Positions 39,613 to 47,435 of a stretch of 64,000 nt of DNA are shown here, one piece after another. Position 1 is the stretch's first letter. Every line of letters starts with the position of its first letter. The translations under genes and the position numbers were made by a program. The stretch is taken from contig NZ_CP069396.1 of assembly GCF_016887565.1 (NCBI RefSeq), positions 11,514,001 through 11,578,000 on the forward strand, given 5' to 3'. Source of the stretch: Archangium violaceum (GTDB lineage: Bacteria > Myxococcota > Myxococcia > Myxococcales > Myxococcaceae). Below the pieces are notes generated by a model, which saw only the letters and a list, made by a program, of their open reading frames with translations, did no database searches and had not been told where the DNA came from.

Positions 39613-41361
39613 ATGCGTTGGGTGGGGATGGTCCGGTCTTGCAATCCGCGGCACCTGGCGATGGCGCTGGTGTTGCTCACCCTGCTGCTGGGGGGCTCGC
39701 CCCGGTCCGCCTCGGCGCAATCCGAGGTGGAACCCCTGCTGCCCACCGGCCCCAAGCCGCTCATGCTGCATGTGCCTCCCGTCCAGTCCGTGAACGAGGA
39801 GGAGGAGCTGCGTGTCACGGTGCGGGTGGAGGGTGGACAGGGGCGGACGCGCGTCTTCGTGGACGGACTGCCGCCGGGAGCGCTCTGGGACGAGCCCGCT
39901 CGCACGCTCACCTTCCGGCCCGACTTCATCCAGGGCGGCTGGCACCAGGACGTCACCTTCACCGCCACGGACGGACAGAGCACCACCCAGGCGCGGATGA
40001 CGCTCACGGTGCTCGACACCGTGCGCCCGCCCGAGCCGCGCATCCTCCACCAGGAGGAGCTGTCCGGAGTCCTGCGCCTGACGCTGGAGCAGCCCACGGA
40101 CGCGTGGCTGGACAGCCCCGGCTACGCGGGGCGCACCTTCCCGGCGGTGGTGACGGTGCCGCTCGCCTCCTCGGCCGCCTACCCCATGCCCGTGACGGTG
40201 CGCCTGCACGGCGTGGGCAACTGGCCGCCCACGCCCCAGATGTCCCCGGACCGCTTCATCATCGAGCCGAGCGACCCCGACCTCACGTACTGGTGGGGCT
40301 ACTCCGAGCGCCTGCCCCAGGGGCCGGCCCTGGAGGGCGCCGTGCCGCCGTACACCGCGCGCCGGGTGCTGGCGCTGCTGGAGTGGGTGCTGCGCCACCA
40401 TCCCGGAGCGGATGCCAGGCGCGTCTTCCTGGAGGGAGACTCCATGGGCGGCGCGGGCGCGCTGGCGCTCGGCCTGCTCAACGCGCGGCACTTCGCGGGC
40501 GTGTATGCCCGGCACGCGCAGCCGGTGGCGCGGGCGCACCGGCCCTGGCGGCTGGCGCAGCTCTCCTCCCTGTGGGGCATGCCCGAGGAGGAGGTGCCGG
40601 ACGCGGACGGCCTGGGCGTCTGGAGCCGCCTGGACCTGACGCGCGCCCTGCGCGACGAGCCCGAGGCCCGCTCGCAGTTCCTCATCCTGCAGCACGGCAA
40701 GGATGACCCCATCATCCACTTCGGCTCCGTGGTGGGGCCCAGCTCGCTCACCGGTGCCTCCTTCTACGAGACGCTGCAGACGCGGCACATCGGCCACGTC
40801 GCCGTCTGGGACGAGGGTGGGCACGTGGAGGCCGATCCGTGGCTGGGCCAGCGCTGGTGGGACCTCGGCTGGAGCCCCCTCAAGGACGCCCACACCTTCC
40901 TGCGCGGGGACCTGGCCTTCCCGGCCTTCAGTCACTCCTCCTGGGACGGCAACCCGGGCAGCGGGGGCAACGGGCGCCAGCCGTGGCGCAACGACTCCGG
41001 CTACGCGGGTGACCCGAAGGTGCCCGGGGACACGGGCTGGGATGGAGACGTGGTGGGGATGATCAACCGCTCGCTGCGCTGGGACAGCCAGCGGCTGGTG
41101 GACACGCACACGCGCTTCGAGCTGCCGCTGCGCGCGGTCATCGGCCCCGGCGTCTCCGACACGCCCGTGGTGGACGTGACGCCCCGGCGCGTGCAGCGCT
41201 TCCGGTGCCTGCCGGGCGAGCGCATCCGTTGGACCTTCGGCGGGGCCAGCGGCACCGTCACCGCGGGCTCGGATGGCAGCGTCACCGTGCCCCGCCTCCG
41301 GCTCGGCGCGAGCTGGACGCCGCTGGTGCTCGAGCGCGAGCGCGTGCCCGAGCGCAGCTGA
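39613..41361 (+). CDS. Secreted alpha/beta hydrolase with N-terminal Ig-like domain
   Basis: 582 residues with a signal peptide (ALVLLTLLLGGSPRSASAQ). Residues about 45-140 form a cadherin- or Ig-like beta domain. The catalytic domain follows (VTVRLHGVGN, then EGDSMGGAG with nucleophile Ser277, and an EGGH candidate His). The GxSxG form and secreted setting resemble PHB-depolymerase/feruloyl-esterase types; the exact ester is not clear. The ATG at 39613 has GAGGGT ten bases upstream. Confidence 0.72.
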   Translation: MRWVGMVRSCNPRHLAMALVLLTLLLGGSPRSASAQSEVEPLLPTGPKPLMLHVPPVQSVNEEEELRVTVRVEGGQGRTRVFVDGLPPGALWDEPARTLTFRPDFIQGGWHQDVTFTATDGQSTTQARMTLTVLDTVRPPEPRILHQEELSGVLRLTLEQPTDAWLDSPGYAGRTFPAVVTVPLASSAAYPMPVTVRLHGVGNWPPTPQMSPDRFIIEPSDPDLTYWWGYSERLPQGPALEGAVPPYTARRVLALLEWVLRHHPGADARRVFLEGDSMGGAGALALGLLNARHFAGVYARHAQPVARAHRPWRLAQLSSLWGMPEEEVPDADGLGVWSRLDLTRALRDEPEARSQFLILQHGKDDPIIHFGSVVGPSSLTGASFYETLQTRHIGHVAVWDEGGHVEADPWLGQRWWDLGWSPLKDAHTFLRGDLAFPAFSHSSWDGNPGSGGNGRQPWRNDSGYAGDPKVPGDTGWDGDVVGMINRSLRWDSQRLVDTHTRFELPLRAVIGPGVSDTPVVDVTPRRVQRFRCLPGERIRWTFGGASGTVTAGSDGSVTVPRLRLGASWTPLVLERERVPERS

Positions 41362-41383
41362 GGGCACCCGCGCGAGCCCCGGA

Positions 41384-42982
41384 CTACCGCGGGCGCAGCA
41401 GGATGAAGCCCTCGTCCAGGTGCTCCACCTCGCCGCGCCGCTCCGCGTCCGCCACTCTCTCCGCCAGGGCCTCGCGGGAGAACGGGAAGGTGTCCAGTTC
41501 CGGGTTGACCAGCACCACCGCGCCCGGCCGCGTGGTGCTCGCGGCATCCAGGAAGGGCAGCGGGGACAGCGCGTAGGACAGGTGCGGGAAGAGCACCGTC
41601 TGCGCGTAGAACACCGGGGGCGCCTCCGTCCGCAGATTCCCGGTCGCTCGCTCCAGCGCGTCCAGCACCCGCGTCCTCGGCGGACCGAAGCGCACGTACG
41701 CGCCTCCCCACAACGGGAAGGACAGCAGGGCCACGGCGCACAGCAGCAGCCGGCGCGGGGCCGGCAACCCCGGGCGATCCAGGTGCCGGTACGCCTCCAG
41801 CAGCCCCCAGAAGAAGAAGGGCAGGAGCGTCACCGGGTAGTACATCCGGTAGTCGTGCATCTTGGGGTACGACGCGCTGCCCAGGATGAAGAGCGTGGGC
41901 AGCATCGCCACCAGCGGCTGGCGCGAGAGCAGGGGCAGCAGCAACGCCGGAATGAACAGCTTGTACCAGCCGGAGGTGAGCACGTCGCGCAGCACCCGCC
42001 CCGGCGAGCGGAGCATGTTGAGGGCGATCTCCGGCGGTGAGCCGCCGTACTGCCCCCAGAAGCCAACGTAGGTCGGCAGCCCATGCCCCGTCTGCGCGAG
42101 CGCCCACGGCTGGACGACGCGCGTGTTGACGATGAACAGCGCCACGCTCACGGAGAGCACCGCGAGCGCCGGGCGCCACCGCTTCCGGTCGAACACCAGC
42201 GTCCCCAGCGCGAGCGCCGAGGCATGCAAGGCCGCGTCCTCCTTGATGGAGAGGAAGCCCACCAGGGCGGCAATCCACACCGCGGGCCGGCGCTCCACCC
42301 AGCCCAGCACCAGGGTGAGGCCGAACACCGGGTAGAAGACCTCGGGGCGGAAGCCGCCATCGAGCAGCGCGCCCACCCACGGGCTGGTGAGGAAGGCCAC
42401 TGCCGCGAGCAGGGCGATGGCCTCGCTGCCCACCAACCGCATCGCGAGCCGCCACAGGGGGATGAGCGAGGCCCACACCACGAGGGCGGTGGTGATGCAC
42501 AGCAGCAGCGGGCTCTCCCAGAGCCGGTGCAGCGGCACGAAGGGCAGCAGCACGTACGAGGGATGGATGCCGAAGTGATTCACGTCGTAGATGGGCGAGT
42601 ACATGAACCGCCCATGGTTCGTGCTGAAGAGCATCCAATCGAAGATGCTGAAGTCCACGCCGTTGACGGCGAACGAGCGGTACTTCCACACCTGACAGAC
42701 GAGGCACCACACCCCGGCGCAGGCGAGCGCTGCGTTGCGCCAGGCGCGCGAGAGGCGGGCCTCGGCGAGCCCATCCACGGCCCGGGAGCCGATGAGCCCC
42801 ACCAGGAAGAGCGGGTGGAGCACGTACTGCCAGGTGCGCGGAGCGCCCAGCTGGGGACTCACGGCCGACAGCGGGCCGGACGCCAGGAACATCACGCACA
42901 GCGCGGCGGCGAAGCCGGTGAGGAGCCGGCTGGCGCGAGAGGCGGCCTCGGACGAGGCGGGCACGAAGGAGGGAGTGGACAC
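41384..42982 (-). CDS. DUF2079 polytopic membrane protein
   Basis: 532 residues with roughly ten membrane helices. The DUF2079 pattern is clear: FSIFDWMLFSTNHGRFMYSPIYDVNHFGIHPSY in the first half and LSIKEDAALHASALAL in the second, where charged Asp, His and Glu sit between helices. The family resembles GT-C glycosyltransferases in layout, with a conserved Asp in an early loop, but its activity is not established. It converges with the secreted hydrolase gene. Confidence 0.82.
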   Translation of the reverse strand: MSTPSFVPASSEAASRASRLLTGFAAALCVMFLASGPLSAVSPQLGAPRTWQYVLHPLFLVGLIGSRAVDGLAEARLSRAWRNAALACAGVWCLVCQVWKYRSFAVNGVDFSIFDWMLFSTNHGRFMYSPIYDVNHFGIHPSYVLLPFVPLHRLWESPLLLCITTALVVWASLIPLWRLAMRLVGSEAIALLAAVAFLTSPWVGALLDGGFRPEVFYPVFGLTLVLGWVERRPAVWIAALVGFLSIKEDAALHASALALGTLVFDRKRWRPALAVLSVSVALFIVNTRVVQPWALAQTGHGLPTYVGFWGQYGGSPPEIALNMLRSPGRVLRDVLTSGWYKLFIPALLLPLLSRQPLVAMLPTLFILGSASYPKMHDYRMYYPVTLLPFFFWGLLEAYRHLDRPGLPAPRRLLLCAVALLSFPLWGGAYVRFGPPRTRVLDALERATGNLRTEAPPVFYAQTVLFPHLSYALSPLPFLDAASTTRPGAVVLVNPELDTFPFSREALAERVADAERRGEVEHLDEGFILLRPR

Positions 42983-43060
42983 GAAGGGGCCGGGACTCTA
43001 CCCCCGGACAGGAGTCCTGGAACTACTTTACGTCCTCGGTGCGGGAGGCGTTGCCCTCCT

Positions 43061-43187
43061 TCACGGATTCACGTCCAGGATGAGGAAGGAGTCCGACGCC
43101 TGGTCATACGCGCCCAGCGGAGAGATGTGACCGCCGCCCTTCTGTCCCCCCGCCGAGGAGCAGCAGCGTGGTGCGGAGCGTCTTCAT
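43061..43187 (-). pseudogene. Remnant of a phytochelatin synthase-like gene
   Basis: On the minus strand a frame ending at 43061 reads GGQKGGGHISPLGAYDQ, then SDSFLILDV and NP, then stop. GGHxSPxxxYD...LILDV is the conserved C-terminal catalytic half of phytochelatin synthases, and the His-to-Asp spacing of 18 residues equals that of the known catalytic pair. The only ATG (43187) opens another frame (MKTLRTTLLLLG), meeting this one at a run of Gs. The catalytic Cys half and the rest of the C-terminus are missing, so this is a short relic. Confidence 0.62.
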
Positions 43188-43225
43188 GCCCCAAGCCTGC
43201 CACAACAATCCGGGCTCCATCGACT

Positions 43226-43278
43226 TGACTACAACCGTAGTCAGGGCTTACCTTGCTCCTTGACGACACTTGTAGTCA
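43226..43278 (+). promoter_or_regulatory. Probable BlaI/MecI operator and promoter
   Basis: TGACTAC-aacc-GTAGTCA (43226-43243) is a perfect inverted repeat, and a further GTAGTCA half-site lies at 43272-43278, just before the regulator start. The repeat overlaps a TTGACT that could be the -35 box; the -10 is weak. TACA/TGTA-type dyads are the known target of BlaI-family repressors. Confidence 0.7.
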
Positions 43279-43283
43279 CGCGG

Positions 43284-43679
43284 ATGGGCCGAATGAAGAA
43301 GCCGGTGGGAGACCAGGAGTTGGTGGTGCTGCGCTGGGTGGCCGAGCACGGCCCCGTCACCGTGGGTGAGGTGGCGGAGCGGTTCGGCGAGCCACAAGGC
43401 CTGGCGCGCTCCACCATCCTCACGGTGATGGAGCGGTTGAGGAGCAAGGGGCACCTGACGCGGCGCAAGGTGGAGGGCGTCTACCAATACAGCTCCAGCG
43501 TGCCGCTGGCGGAGCTGCTGCGGGGCGTGGTGGGGGACTTCGTGAAGAAGTCGCTGGCGGGCTCGCTGTCGCCCTTCGCCACGTGGCTGTCCCAGGCCGA
43601 CGAGGTGAGTGACGACGAGCTGCGCCAGTTGGAGGAGGCCGTTGCCCGGCTCAAGTCGAAGAAGGAGGGCGAGGAATGA
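43284..43679 (+). CDS. BlaI/MecI/CopY-family transcriptional repressor
   Basis: 131 residues. Winged-helix domain: DQELVVLRWVAEHGPVTVGEVAERF, then LARSTILTVMERLRSKGHLTRRKVEGVYQYS, followed by a helical dimer segment (ELLRGVVGDFVKKSL). Family members hold down their own operon until a partner protease cleaves them. The stop overlaps the M56 gene by four bases (43676-43679), the usual repressor/sensor arrangement. Confidence 0.93.
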   Translation: MGRMKKPVGDQELVVLRWVAEHGPVTVGEVAERFGEPQGLARSTILTVMERLRSKGHLTRRKVEGVYQYSSSVPLAELLRGVVGDFVKKSLAGSLSPFATWLSQADEVSDDELRQLEEAVARLKSKKEGEE

Positions 43680-45595
43680 GCGCCATGGACATGCACGCGG
43701 TGGCGGAGCAGGGACTCGGGGTGCTGTGGCGGGTGACGTGGCAGGGGGCGCTGTGGGCGCTCGTGGTGTGGGCCCTCACGCGGGCGCTGCCGAGGCTGCC
43801 CTCGTCCGCGCGGGCCGCGATGTGGTGGCTCGTGGGGCTCAAGTGCCTGGTGAGTCTGTGCGCGCCGGGCACGGTGCGCCTGCCACTGCTGCCAGCGCCC
43901 GAAGCGCCCCAGGCCGTCGCGGTGAAGGTGGACACGGCTCCGGCCCATGCGGGCACCGCGCTCAGGGTGGAGAAGAAGCACGGTGAGGCCTCGCTCGTGG
44001 CAACCCCGCCGGAGCGCACAGGCACGTGGATGCGCCAGGCGGTGCTGGGCGTGCTGCTCGCGTGGCTCGGCGGCCTCGCCTGGCAGGGGTGGGCGCTGCT
44101 CCGGAGCCTCGCGCAGTTGCGCCGCATCCGGCGCGAGGCACGGCCGCTCGAGGACGCCACGCTCCACCAGGCCGCGGCGACGCTCGGTCGGGAGCTGGGC
44201 CTCGCGCGCATCCCCCGGTTGCGCGTCTCCGAGCACGCCCCGAGTCCCCTGGCCATCGGCCTGCTGCGCCCCGAGGTCATCCTGCCGCGCGCGGCGCTGG
44301 AGAAGCTGTCCCCGCTGGAGCAGCGCATGGCGCTGGCGCACGAGCTGGCCCACGTGCGGCGCGGGGACCTGTGGCTCGGCTGGGTGCCGGCGCTCGCTCA
44401 GGCGTTGTTCTTCTTCCACCCCCTCGTCCGCCGGGCCTGCCGCGAGTACGCGCTCGCCCGCGAGGAGGCCTGCGATGCCGCCGCGCTCCAGGCCACCGGG
44501 GCCGAGCCCCACGAGTACGGGCGGCTCCTGCTCGTCTTTGGTATCGCCCGCGCTCCGGCTGCCGCGGCGATGCCCGGTGCCTCATCACATCTCGCAGCCC
44601 TCAAACGGAGAATCGCCATGCTGGAACACGCAAGTACCGACTCGATGCGGCGCCACCACTGGATTCGCTGGGCCCTGGGCGGCCTCGCGCTGGTGGCACT
44701 CGTCCCCTTCCAGGTGGTGGCCCGCGAGCCAGCGGCCCCCACGCCCCCAGTGCCCCAGGCGCCGGCGGTGACCCCACAGCCCTCGCAGCCCCTCGTGCCC
44801 GCCGCCGTCCTGCCCCTGGTGAAGCCCCCCGCCCCCGCGCCTCGGGTCGCCGTGGCGCAGTCCGCTGCTCCCGCGAGGCCTCCCGCGCCTCCGAGTGCGC
44901 CCGCCGAGGACGATGACGGCAGGTACTCCTACGTCCTCCTGCGCTCCTCGGACAACGCGACGATGTCCGGTTCGCCGCACGACCTGAAGGTGGCTCGCAG
45001 CCTGGCGGGCGGAGGGAACCAGCCCCTGCTCTACGTGCGCCGCGATGATGGCCAGGAGTTCATCATCCGGGACGCGGCGACCCTGCGGACCTTCGAGGAC
45101 ACCTTCAAGAGCGTGAGGGAGCTCGACGAGCAGCAGAGGGCGCTGGGCGAGCAACTGAAGGCGCTGGGCGAGAAGCAGGGCGAGTTCGGCGGGAAACAGG
45201 GGGAGCTCGGCGGGAAGATGGGGGAGATTGGCGAGAAGATGGGAGTGCTGGGACGCAAGCAGGCCCGGCTCGCCCACCAGGCGGCCCTCCTGGAGATGGA
45301 CGACGGGGAGGAGACGCCGGACATCAAGCGCCAGCGGGAGCAGTTCGCGCGCGAGCAGAAGGAGCTGCAGCAGCAGATGGAGGAGCTCGAGCGGCAGATG
45401 GAGCCCCTCAACGAGCAGATGGAGGCCTTCAGCCGGGAGATGGAGAAGTACAGCGAGCCCATGGAGAAGCTCGGCGAGCAGATGGAGAAGCTCGGCGAGC
45501 AGATGGAGGCGGCGAGCCGGGAGGCCGAGAAGAAGGCCCAGGCGCTGCTGGATGACGCGGTGCGGAAGGGGCTGGCCGAACCCGTGAAGCGCTGA
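43676..45595 (+). CDS. BlaR1/MecR1-like M56 metallopeptidase with heptad-repeat tail
   Basis: 639 residues. Membrane helices near residues 15-35, 45-65 and 120-145; the zinc site HELAH (222-226) with Glu264 in EEACD; a fourth helix (WIRWALGGLALVALVPFQV) near residue 330. This half matches the BlaR1/MecR1 signalling peptidase that cleaves the BlaI-type repressor encoded just upstream. In place of a penicillin-binding sensor it has a Pro-rich linker and a C-terminal coiled coil: seven exact heptads of LGEKQG-type, then nine exact heptads of the form xLxxQME. The signal is therefore not a beta-lactam bound in the usual way. Confidence 0.88.
   Translation: MSAMDMHAVAEQGLGVLWRVTWQGALWALVVWALTRALPRLPSSARAAMWWLVGLKCLVSLCAPGTVRLPLLPAPEAPQAVAVKVDTAPAHAGTALRVEKKHGEASLVATPPERTGTWMRQAVLGVLLAWLGGLAWQGWALLRSLAQLRRIRREARPLEDATLHQAAATLGRELGLARIPRLRVSEHAPSPLAIGLLRPEVILPRAALEKLSPLEQRMALAHELAHVRRGDLWLGWVPALAQALFFFHPLVRRACREYALAREEACDAAALQATGAEPHEYGRLLLVFGIARAPAAAAMPGASSHLAALKRRIAMLEHASTDSMRRHHWIRWALGGLALVALVPFQVVAREPAAPTPPVPQAPAVTPQPSQPLVPAAVLPLVKPPAPAPRVAVAQSAAPARPPAPPSAPAEDDDGRYSYVLLRSSDNATMSGSPHDLKVARSLAGGGNQPLLYVRRDDGQEFIIRDAATLRTFEDTFKSVRELDEQQRALGEQLKALGEKQGEFGGKQGELGGKMGEIGEKMGVLGRKQARLAHQAALLEMDDGEETPDIKRQREQFAREQKELQQQMEELERQMEPLNEQMEAFSREMEKYSEPMEKLGEQMEKLGEQMEAASREAEKKAQALLDDAVRKGLAEPVKR
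45140..45529 (+). repeat. 21-bp tandem repeats coding for heptads
   Basis: Two blocks in the M56 gene, 45140-45286 (seven units) and 45341-45529 (nine units), each unit 21 bases. The second block repeats phrases such as KLGEQME. Such arrays change copy number easily. Confidence 0.8.
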
Positions 45596-45680
45596 CCCCA
45601 CGCATTCCCACTCGCGCCCGAGTGCGCCAGAGTGCAACGCCCACCGACCCCGTCACCCGGGGCTCTTCGAAGGGTGTGCG

Positions 45681-47369
45681 ATGCACGGTTTGAAGTCCCT
45701 CCTTGGCTCGATGCTCCTCCTGGTGTGCGCGGCCGGTTGTGCCCGGCGTGCTCCAGAGACACAGCAAGCCCCCTCCTCTTCCACCACCACCGTCTATGTG
45801 GCGCGGCGTGTGCGGACGCTCGATGCGGAGCGACCGATCGCCGAAGCGCTCTCCGTGCGCGCGGGGAAGGTGCTCGCGGTGGGCACGAAGGCCGAGGTGC
45901 TCGCCTCGGCGGGAGGGGACGCGCGGGTGGTGGACCTCGGGGACGCGACCGTGGTGCCCGGCCTCACCGACGCGCACGGGCACCTGTCGGGCCTCGGCCG
46001 CTCCCTGGCCGGGGTTCGGCTGGAGGGAACGACCTCGCGCGAGGAGATCCTCTCGCGCGTGGCAGCGGCGCCTACCACGGCATGGTTGGGCGACTGGCTG
46101 ATCGGCCAGGGGTGGGACCAGAACGACTGGCCGGAGAAGAGCTTCCCCGGCCGGGCCGAGCTGGACGCGAAGCTGCCGAAGACGCCCGTGGCGCTGGAGC
46201 GCATCGACGGTCACGCGCTGTGGGTGAACGGCGAGGCGCTCCGGCGGGCGAAAATCACGAAGGACACACCGGACCCGGCGGGCGGGCGCATCCTGCGGGG
46301 CCCGGACGGCGAGCCCACGGGCATCCTGGTGGACAACGCGATGGGCCTGGTGGACGCGGTGCTGCCGCCGCCCACGGATGAACAGCTGGAGGCGCAGCTG
46401 GCCGCGGCGCTCGCGCGCTGCGCCGAGGTGGGACTGACGGGGGCGCATGACGCGGGCATGGACCTGCGCACCTTCCGCCTGCTGCAGCGCTGGGACAAGG
46501 AAGGGAAGCTGCCGCTGCGCGTCTACGCGATGGCGGACGGCCAGGGGCCGAACCGCGAGACCTACCTGCGCGAGGGTCCCTTCCAGGGCCGGATGCTGAC
46601 GCTGCGGGCGGTGAAGCTGAGCCTGGACGGAGCGCTGGGGAGCCGGGGCGCGGCGTTGCACGCGCCGTACAGCGACGAGCCGAGCCACCGCGGGCTGCTG
46701 CTGCTGACGCCCGAGGAGTACGAGGCACGGGTACGGGCCTTCATGGCGCGCGGCTTCCAGGTGGCCACGCACGCGATTGGTGACCGGGCGAACACGCTGG
46801 TGCTGGACACGCTGCTGCGCTCGGCCGAGGCCACGGGGACGCTGAATGGGCGGCACCGGGTGGAGCACGCGCAGGTGCTGCGGCCGGAGGACATCTCGCG
46901 GCTGGGCCAGAGTGGCTTCATCGCGAGCATGCAGCCCACGCACGCGACGAGCGACATGCCCTGGGCGGAGACGCGCGTGGGCCCCAAGCGCATCCAGGGC
47001 GCGTACGCGTGGAGGAAGCTGAAGGAGTCGGGAGCGCCGCTGGCGTTCGGCAGTGACTTCCCGGTGGAGCGGCCGGATCCGCTGCTGGGGCTGTACGCGG
47101 CGCGCACGCGGCAGGACGCGGAGGGCCAGCCCGCGAACGGGTGGTACCCCGCGCAGCGGCTGAGCGGCGAGGAGGCGCTGGAGGGCTTCACGGTGGGCGC
47201 GGCCTACGCGGCGTTCGCCGAGAACGAGCGGGGCCGGTTGAAGCCGGGCCAGGACGCGGATTTCGTCGCGTTCTCGGTGGACCCGGTGGACGCGCCCCCG
47301 GCGGAGCTGCTGAAGGCGCAGGTGAAGCTCACGGTGGTGGCGGGCGCAGAGGTCCACAAGGCGCCGTAG
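45681..47369 (+). CDS. Lipoprotein amidohydrolase (YtcJ-like, amidohydrolase family 3)
   Basis: 562 residues with lipobox CAAGC (Cys20). A small beta domain (TVYVARRVRTLDAERP) precedes the TIM-barrel with the metal motif VVPGLTDAHGHLSG, a GRHRVEHAQVL His, HAIGDRAN, and AFGSDFPVERPDPL close to the end. This is the layout of YtcJ-like amidohydrolases, which cut C-N bonds in small molecules; substrate unknown. The lipid anchor is unusual for the family outside myxobacteria and relatives and places it in the envelope. A dispersed repeat follows. Confidence 0.86.
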   Translation: MHGLKSLLGSMLLLVCAAGCARRAPETQQAPSSSTTTVYVARRVRTLDAERPIAEALSVRAGKVLAVGTKAEVLASAGGDARVVDLGDATVVPGLTDAHGHLSGLGRSLAGVRLEGTTSREEILSRVAAAPTTAWLGDWLIGQGWDQNDWPEKSFPGRAELDAKLPKTPVALERIDGHALWVNGEALRRAKITKDTPDPAGGRILRGPDGEPTGILVDNAMGLVDAVLPPPTDEQLEAQLAAALARCAEVGLTGAHDAGMDLRTFRLLQRWDKEGKLPLRVYAMADGQGPNRETYLREGPFQGRMLTLRAVKLSLDGALGSRGAALHAPYSDEPSHRGLLLLTPEEYEARVRAFMARGFQVATHAIGDRANTLVLDTLLRSAEATGTLNGRHRVEHAQVLRPEDISRLGQSGFIASMQPTHATSDMPWAETRVGPKRIQGAYAWRKLKESGAPLAFGSDFPVERPDPLLGLYAARTRQDAEGQPANGWYPAQRLSGEEALEGFTVGAAYAAFAENERGRLKPGQDADFVAFSVDPVDAPPAELLKAQVKLTVVAGAEVHKAP

Positions 47370-47399
47370 CTCACGCGAGGGGGCCGGGGAGCGGGACGA

Positions 47400-47433
47400 C
47401 CCTCACCCTGGCCCTCTCCCAGGGGGAGAGGGG
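47400..47433 (-). repeat. Dispersed palindromic repeat, copy 6
   Basis: Variant copy (ACCCTCACCCTGGCCCTCTCCC, then GGGAGAGGG) between two convergent genes, ending two bases before the DUF4139 stop. Confidence 0.78.
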
Positions 47434-47435
47434 AT

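Larger units (their letters stand above)
42983..43283. other. Intergenic region with gene remnant and operator
   Basis: About 300 bases holding a broken phytochelatin-synthase-like piece (43061-43187, minus strand) and the BlaI-type operator (43226-43278). No intact gene. Confidence 0.6.
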
